Shown here: positions 7,974 through 17,812 of the stretch, one piece after another
How the letters are laid out: each line of letters starts with the position of its first letter
Numbering within the stretch: the stretch's first letter is position 1
Assembly: GCA_014534425.1 (NCBI GenBank)
Contig: JACVRN010000001.1
Coordinates: 39,581-103,580, forward strand
Length of the DNA: 64,000 nt
Source of the DNA: Pyrinomonadaceae bacterium
GTDB taxonomy: Bacteria; Acidobacteriota; Blastocatellia; Pyrinomonadales; Pyrinomonadaceae
Reading direction: 5' to 3'
Program-made: the position numbers and the translations under genes
Notes under the pieces: model-generated
Seen by the model: only the letters and a program-made list of their open reading frames with translations
Database searches by the model: none
What the model was told of the DNA's origin: nothing

Positions 7974-9041
7974 TTGGTTACAGTCACGATGAAAGAGCTT
8001 TTGGAGGCCGGTGTTCACTTCGGCCACCAGGTTCGCCGTTGGAACCCGAAGATGAAGGAATATATCTTCGGTGAGCGCAACGGAATCTACATCATTGATC
8101 TACAGAAGACGCAGAAGATGTTCCGCGACGCCCTGGCCTTCGTCACGAGCCTTATGTCTGAGGACAGGGGCCGCACGGTTCTCTTCGTAGGAACAAAGCG
8201 CCAGGCGCAGGATGCCATACGCGAAGAGGCAGAGCGCGCAGGCATGTACTACATCAACTCGCGCTGGCTCGGCGGTCTTCTGACAAACTTCCAGACCATA
8301 CAGAAGTCCATCAAGCGGCTCAAAGACCTTGAATCAATGCAGACCGATGGCCGCTACGAGAAGATGACCAAGAAGGAGCGCATCAAGCTTGACCGCGAGC
8401 GCGAGAGTCTGACCAAGAACCTCGCGGGCATCAAGAGCATGTCGCGCCTGCCCGATGCCGTCTTCATCATAGACGTTAAGAAGGAAGAGATTGCCGTCGC
8501 CGAAGCCAATCGCCTAGGCATCCCCGTAGTCGCGGTCGTTGACACGAACTGTTCCCCCGAAGGCGTTGATTATGTCATCCCCGGCAACGACGATGCCTTG
8601 CGGGCCGTGAGGCTTTTCGCTTCGCGCATCGCCGACGCCGTTCTGGAGGGTCAGCAGATGGGAACTGAAGGCGGCGAAGAAGCCGAAGGCGCGAAGAGTG
8701 AAGCTACCGGCGAGACGGATGGCCGCACGCTCGCAGGCGCAGGCTCAAGCGCTGACAACACATCCACCGTCACGACTTCTCTTGACGCTGGACGCGAAGC
8801 CGCCAACACAGCTGACATGGGCAATGCTGCGCCTTCGACTGAGACGCAAACTTCCGTTCCCGGCAACCAGGGTATGGGCCGCACGGGCCAGCAGCCCGAT
8901 TCCGTTGGCGACCACCCGCAGGCTGGCACGGGCGCTCCTGTTCGTGGCGCGACCGGCGGCGGCAGCGACGAGAGCGAGTTGCAGCCTTCGTCTTCACCCG
9001 AAGCCGACAAGGGCGCGGAATCGGTCGGCGTCGCAAGCTAA
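7974..9041 (+). CDS. rpsB: 30S ribosomal protein S2 with long acidic tail
   Basis: I start this gene at the TTG at 7974: GGAG (7962-7965) sits eight bases upstream, and the resulting N-terminus reads [18 protein letters not shown], the normal S2 beginning. A frame opening at 7890 would run through the leader pseudoknot, and an ATG at 7989 is too far from the ribosome site. The core to about residue 235 is standard S2 ([54 protein letters not shown]). The remaining ~115 residues are a Gly/Ser/Thr/Glu-rich, probably disordered tail that most S2 proteins lack or have much shorter. tsf follows, as in most bacteria. Confidence 0.95.
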   Translation: MVTVTMKELLEAGVHFGHQVRRWNPKMKEYIFGERNGIYIIDLQKTQKMFRDALAFVTSLMSEDRGRTVLFVGTKRQAQDAIREEAERAGMYYINSRWLGGLLTNFQTIQKSIKRLKDLESMQTDGRYEKMTKKERIKLDRERESLTKNLAGIKSMSRLPDAVFIIDVKKEEIAVAEANRLGIPVVAVVDTNCSPEGVDYVIPGNDDALRAVRLFASRIADAVLEGQQMGTEGGEEAEGAKSEATGETDGRTLAGAGSSADNTSTVTTSLDAGREAANTADMGNAAPSTETQTSVPGNQGMGRTGQQPDSVGDHPQAGTGAPVRGATGGGSDESELQPSSSPEADKGAESVGVAS

Positions 9042-9153
9042 GCGAAAGAAGACAGGCAAACTTTTTAGAACTTCAAATTTTTCGGCGCGCGCAGCCTCTC
9101 GAAAGCGGAGAACCCGCCGGGCTGCGCCATTTTTTTAAGGAGAATTATAAGCA

Positions 9154-9825
9154 ATGGCAGACATAACGGCGGCTGCTGTAAAGTCGCTTAGAGAGAAGAC
9201 CGGCGCGGGTATGATGGAATGCAAGAGCGCGCTCACGGAAGCAAGCGGCAACGAGGAACAGGCAATCGAAATCCTGCGTAAGCGCGGCCTGGCTTCGGCC
9301 AAGAAGAAAGAGGGACGCGTCGCTGCGGAAGGCGCAGTCGGCTCCTACATACACATGGGCGGCAAGGTCGGCGTGCTCGTAGAGATTAACTGCGAGACGG
9401 ATTTTGTCGCGCGCGGCGAAGAGTTTCAACAGCTTATCAAAGACGTTGCTATGCACATCGCTGCGGCAGAGCCGCGCTACGTCACGCGCTCGGAAGTCCC
9501 TGCGGAGATTCTGGACAAAGAGCGAGAGATAGTGCGCGAGCAGGCCAAGAATGACCCGAAGAACGCCAACAAGCCCGACGCCGTGATTGATAAAATCGTG
9601 GAAGGCCGTCTCAACAAGTTCTACGAAGAGACAGTCCTGCTAGACCAGCCCTTCGTCAAAGACCCCGCGAAGACGGTCGGAGAACTGGTGACGGAAAAGG
9701 TTGCGACCATCAAAGAGAACATCACCATACGCCGCTTCACTCGCTACAAGATGGGCGAAGGCATAGAGAAGCGCGACGATGATTTCGGCGGCGAGGTCGC
9801 TGCGCTCGCAGGCGGCAACAAGTAA
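9154..9825 (+). CDS. tsf: Elongation factor Ts
   Basis: The product is 223 residues, the nucleotide exchange factor of EF-Tu. It opens with the UBA-like domain and the family signature [19 protein letters not shown], followed by [16 protein letters not shown] and the core-domain segment [15 protein letters not shown]. The chain has a single core subdomain and is shorter than the E. coli protein (283 residues), as is common for compact EF-Ts forms. AAGGAG precedes the ATG by 11 bases. It sits between rpsB and pyrH in the conserved rpsB-tsf-pyrH-frr order. Confidence 0.96.
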   Translation: MADITAAAVKSLREKTGAGMMECKSALTEASGNEEQAIEILRKRGLASAKKKEGRVAAEGAVGSYIHMGGKVGVLVEINCETDFVARGEEFQQLIKDVAMHIAAAEPRYVTRSEVPAEILDKEREIVREQAKNDPKNANKPDAVIDKIVEGRLNKFYEETVLLDQPFVKDPAKTVGELVTEKVATIKENITIRRFTRYKMGEGIEKRDDDFGGEVAALAGGNK

Positions 9826-9831
9826 TTAAGC

Positions 9832-9876
9832 TCCAGGTTTCAAGTTAAGACTCTTTCTTTTGACTTGAAACCTGGA
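9832..9876. repeat. Intergenic inverted repeat, 14-bp arms
   Basis: TCCAGGTTTCAAGT (9832-9845) and its exact complement ACTTGAAACCTGGA (9863-9876) flank TAAGACTCTTTCTTTTG between tsf and pyrH. A further copy of the word (AACTTGGAAC) follows. It belongs to the class of word palindromes found between many genes of this window. Confidence 0.8.
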
Positions 9877-9890
9877 ACTTGGAACTTCTG

Positions 9891-10634
9891 ATGTCAGCAG
9901 CTAATCAAAATTCTCCGGCCTACCGCCGCATCCTGCTTAAGATTTCGGGCGAGGCCCTGATGGGCGAGCAGAACTACGGCATAGACGTTAACGTCGCGCG
10001 CAGCGTGGCCGAAGAGATTAAGGCCGTCAACCAGCTTGGCGTAGAAGTGGCCGTAGTGGTCGGCGGCGGCAACATCTTTCGCGGCGTCTCAAAGAGCGCG
10101 GGCAACATGGATCGCTCAAGCGCCGATTACATAGGGATGCTTGCGACCGTCATGAACGCAGTGGTGCTTCAGGACGCGCTTGAGAAACTGAGCGTCTACA
10201 CGCGCGTCATGTCCGCCATAGACATCCCGCAACTGGCGGAGCCTTTTATACGCCGCCGCGCCATACGCCATCTTGAGAAGGGCCGGGTGGTCATCTTCGC
10301 CGCAGGCACGGGCAATCCTTACTTCACTACCGATTCGGCTGCCGCGCTCCGCGCGCTTGAGATTCGCGCCGACGTGATATTGAAAGCCACCAAGGTCGAA
10401 GGCATCTATTCCGCCGACCCTATGAAGGATAAAGAGGCCGTGCGCTATGATTGCATCACCTATCAGGAAGTTCTTGAGCAGCAGTTGAAGGTGATGGATG
10501 CTTCGGCCATCTCGCTTTGCATGGACAATAACCTGCCGATTGTCGTCTTCAACATGCGTACCTCCGGCAACATCATGCGCGTAGTCCGTGGAGACGAGAC
10601 GGTCGGCACACGCGTCTGTGTAGAAAAGCCGTGA
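9891..10634 (+). CDS. pyrH: Uridylate kinase
   Basis: The product is 247 residues from the ATG at 9891. It phosphorylates UMP to UDP and belongs to the amino acid kinase fold. Visible motifs are [14 protein letters not shown] at the start, [13 protein letters not shown] (phosphate loop), [16 protein letters not shown], and the ATP-site segment [13 protein letters not shown] reading [17 protein letters not shown]. The end reads [15 protein letters not shown]. No clear ribosome site precedes it, as the upstream bases belong to a palindrome. Its place between tsf and frr is the conserved bacterial order. Confidence 0.96.
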   Translation: MSAANQNSPAYRRILLKISGEALMGEQNYGIDVNVARSVAEEIKAVNQLGVEVAVVVGGGNIFRGVSKSAGNMDRSSADYIGMLATVMNAVVLQDALEKLSVYTRVMSAIDIPQLAEPFIRRRAIRHLEKGRVVIFAAGTGNPYFTTDSAAALRALEIRADVILKATKVEGIYSADPMKDKEAVRYDCITYQEVLEQQLKVMDASAISLCMDNNLPIVVFNMRTSGNIMRVVRGDETVGTRVCVEKP

Positions 10635-10684
10635 CAAGTGACAAGCGACGAGTGACAAGATAAAATCTTCCTGCTTGTCATTTA
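10632..10684. repeat. GTGACAAG word repeats with inverted copy
   Basis: Four copies of GTGACAAG-like words on the plus strand (from 10632) face CTTGTCATTTATCATTCATTGCTTATC. They form a loose hairpin between pyrH and frr. Confidence 0.6.
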
Positions 10685-10712
10685 TCATTCATTGCTTATC
10701 AATGGAGTTGCT

Positions 10713-11273
10713 ATGACTGAAAAGGATGTCATTAAGGAAGCGCGACCGCGCATGGAAAGCGTGATTGAGGATGTGCGTAGAAAGCTTGCGACCGTTCGCA
10801 CGGGTCGCGCGGCTGTCAGCCTGCTCGATTCCATAGTCGTGGAGTACTACGGCACGCCCACTCCGCTCAGCCAGATGGCTTCCGTGCATGCGCCGGAGCC
10901 GAACATGCTCACAGTGCAGCCCTGGGATCAAACACAGCTTGGCGCAATCGAGAAAGCCATACGCTCTTCAGACCTCGGGCTTAATCCCACGAACGACGGC
11001 AAGCTCGTGCGAATTCCCATCCCGCCCCTGACGGAAGAGCGCCGCAAGCAACTCGCCAAACAGGTTCACGAGATAGCGGAAGACCATCGAACGGCTGTGC
11101 GAAACCTGCGCCGCGACGCCAACGACCGCCTGAAGAAGATGCTCAAAGACAAAGCCATCTCGGAGGACGCCGAGCGCGACGGCCTCGAAGAAGTCCAGAA
11201 GCTCACCAACACTTACATAGGCAAGATTGACGAGCTTGCGAAATCAAAAGAACAGGAGCTACTGCACGTCTAA
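10713..11273 (+). CDS. frr: Ribosome recycling factor
   Basis: The product is 186 residues from the ATG at 10713, with TGGAG eight bases upstream. Typical RRF stretches are seen: the helical start [18 protein letters not shown], the [24 protein letters not shown] segment, the MLTVQPWD beta domain, and [33 protein letters not shown]. It splits post-termination ribosomes together with EF-G. It is the last gene of the translation operon and is followed by a strong hairpin terminator. Confidence 0.97.
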   Translation: MTEKDVIKEARPRMESVIEDVRRKLATVRTGRAAVSLLDSIVVEYYGTPTPLSQMASVHAPEPNMLTVQPWDQTQLGAIEKAIRSSDLGLNPTNDGKLVRIPIPPLTEERRKQLAKQVHEIAEDHRTAVRNLRRDANDRLKKMLKDKAISEDAERDGLEEVQKLTNTYIGKIDELAKSKEQELLHV

Positions 11274-11295
11274 TCAAATCAAGAGTAGAAAAGAA

Positions 11296-11334
11296 AAAAA
11301 GGGAAGAAGGACGCAAGTCTTCTTCCCTTTTTCT
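11296..11334. terminator. Bidirectional terminator between frr and TonB receptor
   Basis: An A-run, GGGAAGAAG (11301-11309), a short loop, CTTCTTCCC (11319-11327) and a T-run. The flanking A and T runs let it work for both converging transcripts: frr on plus and the TonB-dependent receptor on minus. Confidence 0.88.
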
Positions 11335-11350
11335 TTTGCCTCTTTATCTT

Positions 11351-14300
11351 TTAGAAGTTGAAGCGTACGCCGAGTTGGATGCGGCGGTTTCCGGCTGACT
11401 GATTATTGCCTGCGAAACCGCAGCCTCCGAACGGGCCTGTGGTGCTGATCGATTGCCCGAAGAGCGGCGAAGAGAGATTGCCCACCGGCGGGCAGAGGTT
11501 CGCACGGTTGAAGATGTTGATAATATTGGCAGTGAAGGTCAGGTTGTAACGCTTCTCTACCGGCGCTGAAGCTGCGGGACGAGCGCCGCCGCCACCGCCG
11601 CCTGCTACTGCACCGCCGCCTGGGCCACGGCCACCACCTCCGCCGGCACCGCCGCCACCACCGCGCGGGCCGCCGCCTCCACCTTGCGGTGCCGCGTTCG
11701 CTCTTGCTCCGGGCATATCACCGAAGCCGAAGGTGCGGCTCATGTTCAGGTTCACTATGAAGAAGCCAGGGCCTTCGCCGTAGTTGCGCGGGATAAGCGG
11801 AGCGCCAATCGGCGGATTGATGTCGAAGGTGCCGAAGCGCGTGACGCGCACGTCTTCGGGTCTGGTCGTAGCAGAGACGAACGCCGGACGGTCATTAAAG
11901 ATTCCGTCGCCGTTATTGTCTCGGCCCGTGATTATGTTGAAGAAGGTGCCTGTCGAAGCCAAGATGAACGGACTCAGCGTCAGGCGCAGACGCTCGATGG
12001 TGAACGAGCCGCCAATGGTGACGCGGTGGCGCGGGAAGAAAGCCACGCGACCAAAATCGCCGTTGAGGTCGTAGCTGTTGGCAGGGAAGCACTGGGCCAC
12101 GAAACCGAAGACGCAGTCAGTATTGCTCGTCGGCCTGCCCGTTTGATAGTTGGCAAAGAGCAGGAAGTTGCGGCTCAACTGATTGCGAACTCCTGCCTGA
12201 AAGCGTATGTCGTTGAAGCGTGCGCTCGATTCGTATTGATAAACGTCGCCGCCCGCGTTGGGACGCACGGGACGCCCCAGCGCGTCGAACACGCCCGGCA
12301 AAGGCGCGTTGATGTTTCGCAGCACAAGGGCGTGGCGCGTGTTGTAGCTAAAGAGTACCGCGAAGACCGTGAAGTTATAGGGCAACTGCTTCTCTACGTT
12401 GATGGCCGCCAGGAACGAGCGCGGGGCCTGAAAATTATCCGCAATCACAGTCCTGGATTGCACTGCCTGAAAGGCTTGCAGTTGCGCTATGGTCGGAACG
12501 GTCGCGGGGTTGACTGTGCCGTCTGCGTTGAATACTACGTTGTCGAGAAGCGGGTTGACGACACGGTTGCCCTGCGCGTCAAGGATGAAGCCGGGGACTA
12601 TGAAGCGCAACTGGTTCGTGCCGTTGAAGCGGTTCTCCTGAAGCGTGGCCTGCTCGTTCAAGCGGTCGTAGAAGACGCCGAAGCCGCCGCGTATGACGAA
12701 CTTCGGCTGGCCCGCTCCGAACTGGCCTATGGTGCCGGTGCTAGAGCCGCCCGGTGCCCACGCGAAGAAGATGCGCGGGGCCAGATTAAAATTGCTGCTG
12801 ATGTTCGACTGGTTCTCGTAGCGCAGCCCCATCGTGACGTTCAAGTTCGGGCGTATTCTCCACTCGTCCTGAATGAAGAGGCCAAGGTCAACCTGACTCA
12901 CGCTCGATTGAGGATTGCCGCCGTTTAAGATGAACTGCGACGGGACGAAGCCTGGCGTGTTAAGAACCGTCTGCCTGTACTGCTCAATGCTGGTAAAGCC
13001 TGTTAGGCCGCCGAAGGTAAAGGTTCCGTTGAAATTGGCATCGGAGACATCCGAGAGACGCACGCCGCGCAGACGAGCGCCGAAGCGAAGGATGTGCTTG
13101 CCCATCGTTCCGGTCGAATAGTTCTGCAACTCCCAGCGCGTCTCTTTATTAAAAGCTTGGCCGACGCTCGCGCCGCCGCCTATGAAAGACGCCTGCACGT
13201 TGACGGTCGAAAGCGTATTGTCGCCCTCCTGCTCGCTCGAACGGCGTATGAACTGAAAGCGCGTCTCGTTAATCCAGCGCGGGTTGAGCACAGCCGTTTC
13301 CGTTATCTGGAAAGTGTGCTCGGTGTTAGAGCTATTGATGGCGCGCGAGAAGAGCGAGAAGTTGCCCACGCCTCCGTTATCAACGTTCGTGTGCGAGTAG
13401 GTATAGCGCATTACGAGCGTGTTGTTCTGGTTGATGGCGTAGTCAAAACGCGGGCTGAAGGTGGTGAAGCGGCGCGGCTGAACGATACCGGCGCGGAAGC
13501 CTACAGGGTTGAGGTTAGCGTCCAGGACGACAGCGTTGATGATGTCGTTATCGTCAATGTCGCGCTTCTGAAAGTCTACGAAGAAGGAAGACTTCTGCTT
13601 CTGTAACGGGCCGCTCAGGGTAAAGTTGAAGAGGCGCTGCTGAAAATCCACGCGCGTAGGCGAAAAAGGATTGCGCGAGTTCAGTCCCTCGTCGTTGAAC
13701 TGGAACCCTGCGCTGCCGGAAATCTTGCCGAAGCCTGGGCGGGTCAGGATGTCTATGCGACCGAAGCCCGGCACGTCGTTCTCGGCATTGAAAGGATTCT
13801 GGTTGATGCGAACTTCGCGTATGGCCTCTTTGGGCGGCATGCGACCGCCCGTGAAGCCGTCAATGTAAATCTGTCCGCCGTTCGGCCCTGCGGACGGGCC
13901 GGCGAGCGCCGTCAGAGCCGCAGCCAAATCGTCCGGGTCATCAGGCAGAACATCCAGGTCGCGTCCCTTCAAGACAATCGCGTTGGCGTTGTTGTCGGAC
14001 TCCGTGCTCAAGGAACGTTCATCGGCGACGTTGACCTTCTGCTCTTCTATGGTCACGCTGAGCTTGATGTCCAACTGTTGTCGCTGGCCTGCAACAATCG
14101 TTACCTCGCTGTTTTCAAACGGGGCAAAGCCTGTATGCGCTATACGGACGGTGTACTTGCCGGGGGCGAGGCCATTGAAGACGTAAATGCCCTCGTCATT
14201 CGTGGTCGCGGTCTTCTCCGCACCGGCGGCGTCCACGAGCGTCACGACCGCGCCACTGATTGTCCCGCCAAGCTCGTCCGTCACCTGCCCGCGAATGCCC

Positions 14301-14392
14301 GTAGACACTTGCGCCTGCGTCAGACATAAAGAGAGACCGAGCAGCAGGACGAGCGCCGCGCTCCGCACAATAGTTTTCTTAATAAAGTTCAT
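11351..14392 (-). CDS. Oar-like TonB-dependent receptor
   Basis: The product is 1013 residues, an outer-membrane protein. A signal peptide (about residues 1-28) precedes a carboxypeptidase-regulatory/Ig-like domain (about 30-115, from GIRGQVTDELGGTISGAVV). A plug-like region follows (LKGRDLDVLPDDPDDLAAAL, IYIDGFTGGRMPP) and then a long beta-barrel ending in the aromatic strand QLGVRFNF. This arrangement is the Oar-type family, expanded in Acidobacteria. Residues 904-939 are almost pure glycine with some Arg, Pro and Ala, placed before the last barrel strands, which is unusual. The upstream gene also has a Gly-rich tract. The substrate cannot be told from sequence. It is probably the last gene of the minus-strand cluster. 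Confidence 0.9.
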   Translation of the reverse strand: MNFIKKTIVRSAALVLLLGLSLCLTQAQVSTGIRGQVTDELGGTISGAVVTLVDAAGAEKTATTNDEGIYVFNGLAPGKYTVRIAHTGFAPFENSEVTIVAGQRQQLDIKLSVTIEEQKVNVADERSLSTESDNNANAIVLKGRDLDVLPDDPDDLAAALTALAGPSAGPNGGQIYIDGFTGGRMPPKEAIREVRINQNPFNAENDVPGFGRIDILTRPGFGKISGSAGFQFNDEGLNSRNPFSPTRVDFQQRLFNFTLSGPLQKQKSSFFVDFQKRDIDDNDIINAVVLDANLNPVGFRAGIVQPRRFTTFSPRFDYAINQNNTLVMRYTYSHTNVDNGGVGNFSLFSRAINSSNTEHTFQITETAVLNPRWINETRFQFIRRSSEQEGDNTLSTVNVQASFIGGGASVGQAFNKETRWELQNYSTGTMGKHILRFGARLRGVRLSDVSDANFNGTFTFGGLTGFTSIEQYRQTVLNTPGFVPSQFILNGGNPQSSVSQVDLGLFIQDEWRIRPNLNVTMGLRYENQSNISSNFNLAPRIFFAWAPGGSSTGTIGQFGAGQPKFVIRGGFGVFYDRLNEQATLQENRFNGTNQLRFIVPGFILDAQGNRVVNPLLDNVVFNADGTVNPATVPTIAQLQAFQAVQSRTVIADNFQAPRSFLAAINVEKQLPYNFTVFAVLFSYNTRHALVLRNINAPLPGVFDALGRPVRPNAGGDVYQYESSARFNDIRFQAGVRNQLSRNFLLFANYQTGRPTSNTDCVFGFVAQCFPANSYDLNGDFGRVAFFPRHRVTIGGSFTIERLRLTLSPFILASTGTFFNIITGRDNNGDGIFNDRPAFVSATTRPEDVRVTRFGTFDINPPIGAPLIPRNYGEGPGFFIVNLNMSRTFGFGDMPGARANAAPQGGGGGPRGGGGGAGGGGGRGPGGGAVAGGGGGGARPAASAPVEKRYNLTFTANIINIFNRANLCPPVGNLSSPLFGQSISTTGPFGGCGFAGNNQSAGNRRIQLGVRFNF

Positions 14393-14435
14393 GATGAAAC
14401 CCTTTTACGATTTTAGATTTGCGGTTTTAATTTCC

Positions 14436-15764
14436 TCACGGGCCGCCTATGCCCAGGTTAATGGTGCCAAGGTTGGGCGGGCGATTCGGCGGGCCGCCCT
14501 GCCTGGCCTGCATCATTGTAAAGAGAGGCCCTACGCCTGAGACGAGCGTGATGGCGGTTGCGCGCGAAGGGTCTGCGCCCTTCGTGCTCGAAAGCAGAAC
14601 CATGTCGCCGGGCTTTAGTTCTGCGAGAGTCACAGGCGGAAGATTGTCTATGATTCTTTGAATGTCGAAGCCGCCGCCGGGGCCTCCGCCCGCGCCGGGG
14701 CCAGCGCCTTGCTGTCCTGCGCCCTGTCCGCCGCCGCCAGCGCCCGGAGCGCCTTGTCGTCCTGCACCCTGCCCTCCGCCGGAAGACGGAGCCACGTTGT
14801 TGCCTGCGCCCTGCGCGCTCGTTTGTCCTGCTGCGGGCGAGCCTGCTGGGCGCTGCTGAGCCTGCGCTCCACCGCCCGCGCCGCCGCCACCGGGGCCGCC
14901 TGCTGCTGCGCCCGGGCCACCGCCGCCGCCCATCATCTGCATGAAGTTGTCAGGGATGCGCTTTAAGGTCGAATCCTTGTTGATGACGATGGTCAGGGCT
15001 TGCTTGGTCTGTATGTCTTCAATCTGAATCTCGCCCGTTTGAGGGTTGATGGCTTTGATGGTGCCGCCGTTGGTGCGGAAAGCGCCCGTCACTATCTCTT
15101 CGGCTGAGAAGTGCGTGCCGTCCGTGCTCTTGTCTCCCTTGGCGCGCAGTTGGTCTCCGACCTTAAGCTCTTCAAAAGAACTCTTCTTGGCGTCGCTGAA
15201 CTTGACGGAATCGGGAGCGTAGCGGCGCATCTTGACTTTGTCCGTCACGGGGATGATAACGGGCTTATTGCCTTCGGCTGTGCGCGCCGTGACGGTTATC
15301 TCTTTGGTCTGCGGGTTGAGGGATTCAATGATGCCGGAGAGTCCGCGCCTGCGCCACTCCTGGCGTTCGCGCTCCTGCTTCTGCGCTATCTCGCTCTGCG
15401 AAACGACTATGACTTTCTGAGCGGGCACACTCTTTCTGTCTTCGGCCACGCGACCGCGAGCGTAGACTCCGTCGCCCACGCTGATGTCCGTCAGGTTAAT
15501 GGCGACGGCCTTTTTCGTATCGGTCTCGCCGGGCGGAACGCGCTCAAAAGTCGTGTCGGTATTTATCTGCACGACGACGACAGAGCCTGCGTCGGTCTTG
15601 ACCGTCAGGCGGCCCGACGGCGCGTCTATATTTGTAATCTTTCCGAAGACGCGTGTGGCTGTAATGGCGGGGTCGTCCCCCTGTGCCTGTGCCACTACGA
15701 CGATTTGACTGAGGATACAAACCGAGAGCGCCAGATGCGCTAAACACCTTCTCATTAAATCCAT
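14436..15764 (-). CDS. DUF5666-like exported protein with Gly-rich insert
   Basis: The product is 442 residues with a signal peptide (hydrophobic stretch to about residue 27, ending AQA). Three or four beta-rich repeats of about 70-80 residues follow, each combining an FGKITNIDAPSGRLTVKT-like strand pair with VGDGVYARG or VGDQLRAKG turns. This matches the general look of DUF5666 domains, which are small beta barrels found in exported proteins. Residues of about 277-365 are Gly/Ala/Gln-rich, low complexity. The last repeat ends with LKPGDMVLLSS. It lies 43 bases upstream of the TonB receptor gene, which shares a Gly-rich tract, so the two may act together at the cell surface. The biochemical role is unknown. 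Confidence 0.7.
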   Translation of the reverse strand: MDLMRRCLAHLALSVCILSQIVVVAQAQGDDPAITATRVFGKITNIDAPSGRLTVKTDAGSVVVVQINTDTTFERVPPGETDTKKAVAINLTDISVGDGVYARGRVAEDRKSVPAQKVIVVSQSEIAQKQERERQEWRRRGLSGIIESLNPQTKEITVTARTAEGNKPVIIPVTDKVKMRRYAPDSVKFSDAKKSSFEELKVGDQLRAKGDKSTDGTHFSAEEIVTGAFRTNGGTIKAINPQTGEIQIEDIQTKQALTIVINKDSTLKRIPDNFMQMMGGGGGPGAAAGGPGGGGAGGGAQAQQRPAGSPAAGQTSAQGAGNNVAPSSGGGQGAGRQGAPGAGGGGQGAGQQGAGPGAGGGPGGGFDIQRIIDNLPPVTLAELKPGDMVLLSSTKGADPSRATAITLVSGVGPLFTMMQARQGGPPNRPPNLGTINLGIGGP

Positions 15765-16162
15765 CCTTGTTTGGGTTGCCGCAAAAAAGCGCTGCGGTCA
15801 GATGCGAATGTTTCGGATAGCTTTCGGGAGTTTTCCGCCCGGCTGATAAAGCTTTGCCTGAAAGCGACACTCTTTCTACGCAAAAAGGGCGATGATTGTT
15901 CTAGGTTTAATGAACAATATCGCCTGAGAGTTAAAAATTCTTCTCGGGGCCGCTCATCATGTGAGTGGTCGAACGATTACAAAAGTTGCAAATTTCAGAT
16001 AAGACCGGGCCGCTAATATTATTCGCCCGAGAAGGCGGAAAAGTTCCCAAAAGAGTCTTTCAAGGGACGCGCCTCCAACTATAAGACGCGCGAGGGGCGA
16101 GTTTATTACTCCAATTTTTTGGATTTTCGACAAAAAGCGGAAGCGAGGGTGAAGCGCCGCGC
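15765..16162. other. Gene-free stretch between two minus-strand genes
   Basis: No coding frame with a convincing start, no tRNA and no strong terminator was seen in these 398 bases. The sequence is AT-richer than its surroundings and probably contains the minus-strand promoter of the DUF5666-like gene, but no clear -35/-10 pair stood out. Confidence 0.5.
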
Positions 16163-17155
16163 TCAAGCGGCTTTTTTGGCGGGCCGCCACCCTATGCGAT
16201 AGCGCGCCGTGAGCGCCAGCCCCAGGCTCGTAATCAGCAGACCTGCGACCACTGCGGGCCAGATATAAGGAAGTGAAAGCATCAGCGTCCAGAAGAGAGC
16301 GCCCAGAGCAAGCGCTATGGTTTCCGAGCGCTTGCCTTCCGGCAAAAGGCGTCGCTCCAGCCAGCGCCCTGTCGCCGCGTGAATGATAACGCGCCCGAAA
16401 AGATAGGCCATCAAAAGCAGCAGCACGCTCATCACTCCCAGCAGCACGCCTATGAAGGTCGGCAACAGGTTAACGGCCACAGGCACGCCGAAGAATATTA
16501 TGAGCGCGGAGACGAAGCCTATTACAGCCACGCGCACGGAGGTCAGTTGAAGACGGGCTGCGGCGCGGCTCACTGCGCCGGGGGTGACGGCAGTTATGGC
16601 CAGCGAGATGATGAACCAGAAGAGAACGGCCAGGAGCCTCTGGCCCAGGTAGCCTGCGGAAAAGCGCGGCGTCAGGATAGACGTGGGGTCATGCAGAATC
16701 TCTCGCAACTCCTGCTCGAATCCCGTGTACATGATGGTGGCGCTCTGCGGGTTTCTCTTCTCCGCTCCCTCGTCGCGCTGGTACAGGCCGCCCAGCACCA
16801 TCACGTCGCCGCCTATGTAAGCGCCTGCGCGTTGAATGACGTTGCCGCCGATTGAGGCCACATCGCCTTCGACGCGCCCCTCTACCACCACGTCGCCGCC
16901 GATTGAGATAACGCCCTGCTGAACAGCACCACGCACGACGACGCTGTTTCTGAAGACAATGACATCGCCGCTTCTCGTGCCTTCGACGACGACCGCAACT
17001 TTTTCAGCCGGAAGCGCTGGCGCAGACGTTTGAGAGATTCCCTGAGCGTAGGTCGCCGCAGCCGCCAGGAGCAGCGCAAAGAGCGCGACCGCCGCGCTCA
17101 AAAGGTTCCTGGCGCTCAACCAGTCAACGGGTCTGTCCAATAAAAGGGAGCTCAC
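16163..17155 (-). CDS. Bactofilin-like polymer-forming domain with membrane helices
   Basis: The product is 330 residues. It starts with an N-terminal hydrophobic segment (about 20-38). A beta-helical polymer-forming region follows at about 50-125, with repeated turns of the type SVVVRGAVQQGVISIGGDVVVEGRVEGDVASIGGN. The rest has four or more membrane helices (LLAVLFWFIISLAITAV, VAVIGFVSALIIFFGVPVAV, GVLLGVMSVLLLLMAYLFG, and a final pair). Bactofilin domains build cytoskeletal filaments. Here the domain follows a signal-like helix, so it may sit outside the inner membrane. It is downstream of the sigma/anti-sigma pair with a 38-base gap and may belong to that regulon. Function is not known. 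Confidence 0.75.
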   Translation of the reverse strand: MSSLLLDRPVDWLSARNLLSAAVALFALLLAAAATYAQGISQTSAPALPAEKVAVVVEGTRSGDVIVFRNSVVVRGAVQQGVISIGGDVVVEGRVEGDVASIGGNVIQRAGAYIGGDVMVLGGLYQRDEGAEKRNPQSATIMYTGFEQELREILHDPTSILTPRFSAGYLGQRLLAVLFWFIISLAITAVTPGAVSRAAARLQLTSVRVAVIGFVSALIIFFGVPVAVNLLPTFIGVLLGVMSVLLLLMAYLFGRVIIHAATGRWLERRLLPEGKRSETIALALGALFWTLMLSLPYIWPAVVAGLLITSLGLALTARYRIGWRPAKKAA

Positions 17156-17193
17156 AATGAATCTATAAACGGGAGAGCGTACATGAAGACCAT

Positions 17194-17787
17194 TTAATTA
17201 CTCGCAGGCCGCGCGCGGTGATAGCTGCGAATCAGGCGCAGCAGAAGCAGGAGCGCCGCCCCTAGGATAAGATAACTGAAGAGGCCCAGGGCAGCGTGCG
17301 ATTCAAAGATGAAGCGGCCCGTAATACGCACGACGACGGTGAGACCCGCACCCAACGCATAAATCGCTCTCCACAGGATGCCTAGGCCAGCGCCCGCTAG
17401 ACGACCGAACGCCCTGACAGGCTCAAGGACGGAATCGGTCAAAGCGGCGCTGCCGAGCAGTGCGAAGGAGATGAGCGCGAGCGCAACCGATAGGCGAAGA
17501 GCGCGGCCTCGCTCCTTAAAGTCACGCACGCCGCTCATGTCCGTCTGCGCGTGCGCCGTCACCACTCTGGCAAAGTCCGCAGGCAGCATGAGCGTCTTCT
17601 CATCGCTGAAGGCCATGTCGAGCGTGCAGAGGAGGCGTCGTTGTTCCTCAAGCTTACGGGCGCACGAGCGGCACTCTTTCACATGCTCCTCGAAAGCCTC
17701 AAGCGCACCCGACCTAAGCTCGCCGTCCAGGTAGGCGGCGACCTCAGCGCTCAGGCAGGCCATGTTGTCTCTTGCAAGCTCGGTCAT
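17194..17787 (-). CDS. Anti-sigma factor with zinc-finger (ZAS) domain
   Basis: The product is 197 residues. The N-terminal domain has the ZAS pattern with its H-x3-C-x2-C element (EEHVKECRSCARK at about 33-45), after MACLSAEVAAYLDGEL, typical of anti-sigma factors that bind ECF sigma factors. Two or more membrane helices follow (LRLSVALALISFALLGSAALT, a central pair, and FSYLILGAALLLLLRLI near the end). A membrane-anchored sensor that holds the sigma factor at 17813-18415 is the likely role. The gene starts 25 bases after the sigma gene, as expected for such pairs. Confidence 0.85.
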   Translation of the reverse strand: MTELARDNMACLSAEVAAYLDGELRSGALEAFEEHVKECRSCARKLEEQRRLLCTLDMAFSDEKTLMLPADFARVVTAHAQTDMSGVRDFKERGRALRLSVALALISFALLGSAALTDSVLEPVRAFGRLAGAGLGILWRAIYALGAGLTVVVRITGRFIFESHAALGLFSYLILGAALLLLLRLIRSYHRARPASN

Positions 17788-17812
17788 TCAATCTTTCCCG
17801 CAAGCAATGCTC

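Noticed and set aside
10116..10688. Minus-strand open frame of 190 codons
   Set aside because: It is antisense to pyrH, a clearly conserved gene; no domain is visible.
11684..12928. Plus-strand open frame of 414 codons
   Set aside because: It is antisense to the TonB receptor gene, has no ribosome site, and its composition (Arg/Ala/Val-rich without domain pattern) is that of a shadow of a GC-rich gene.
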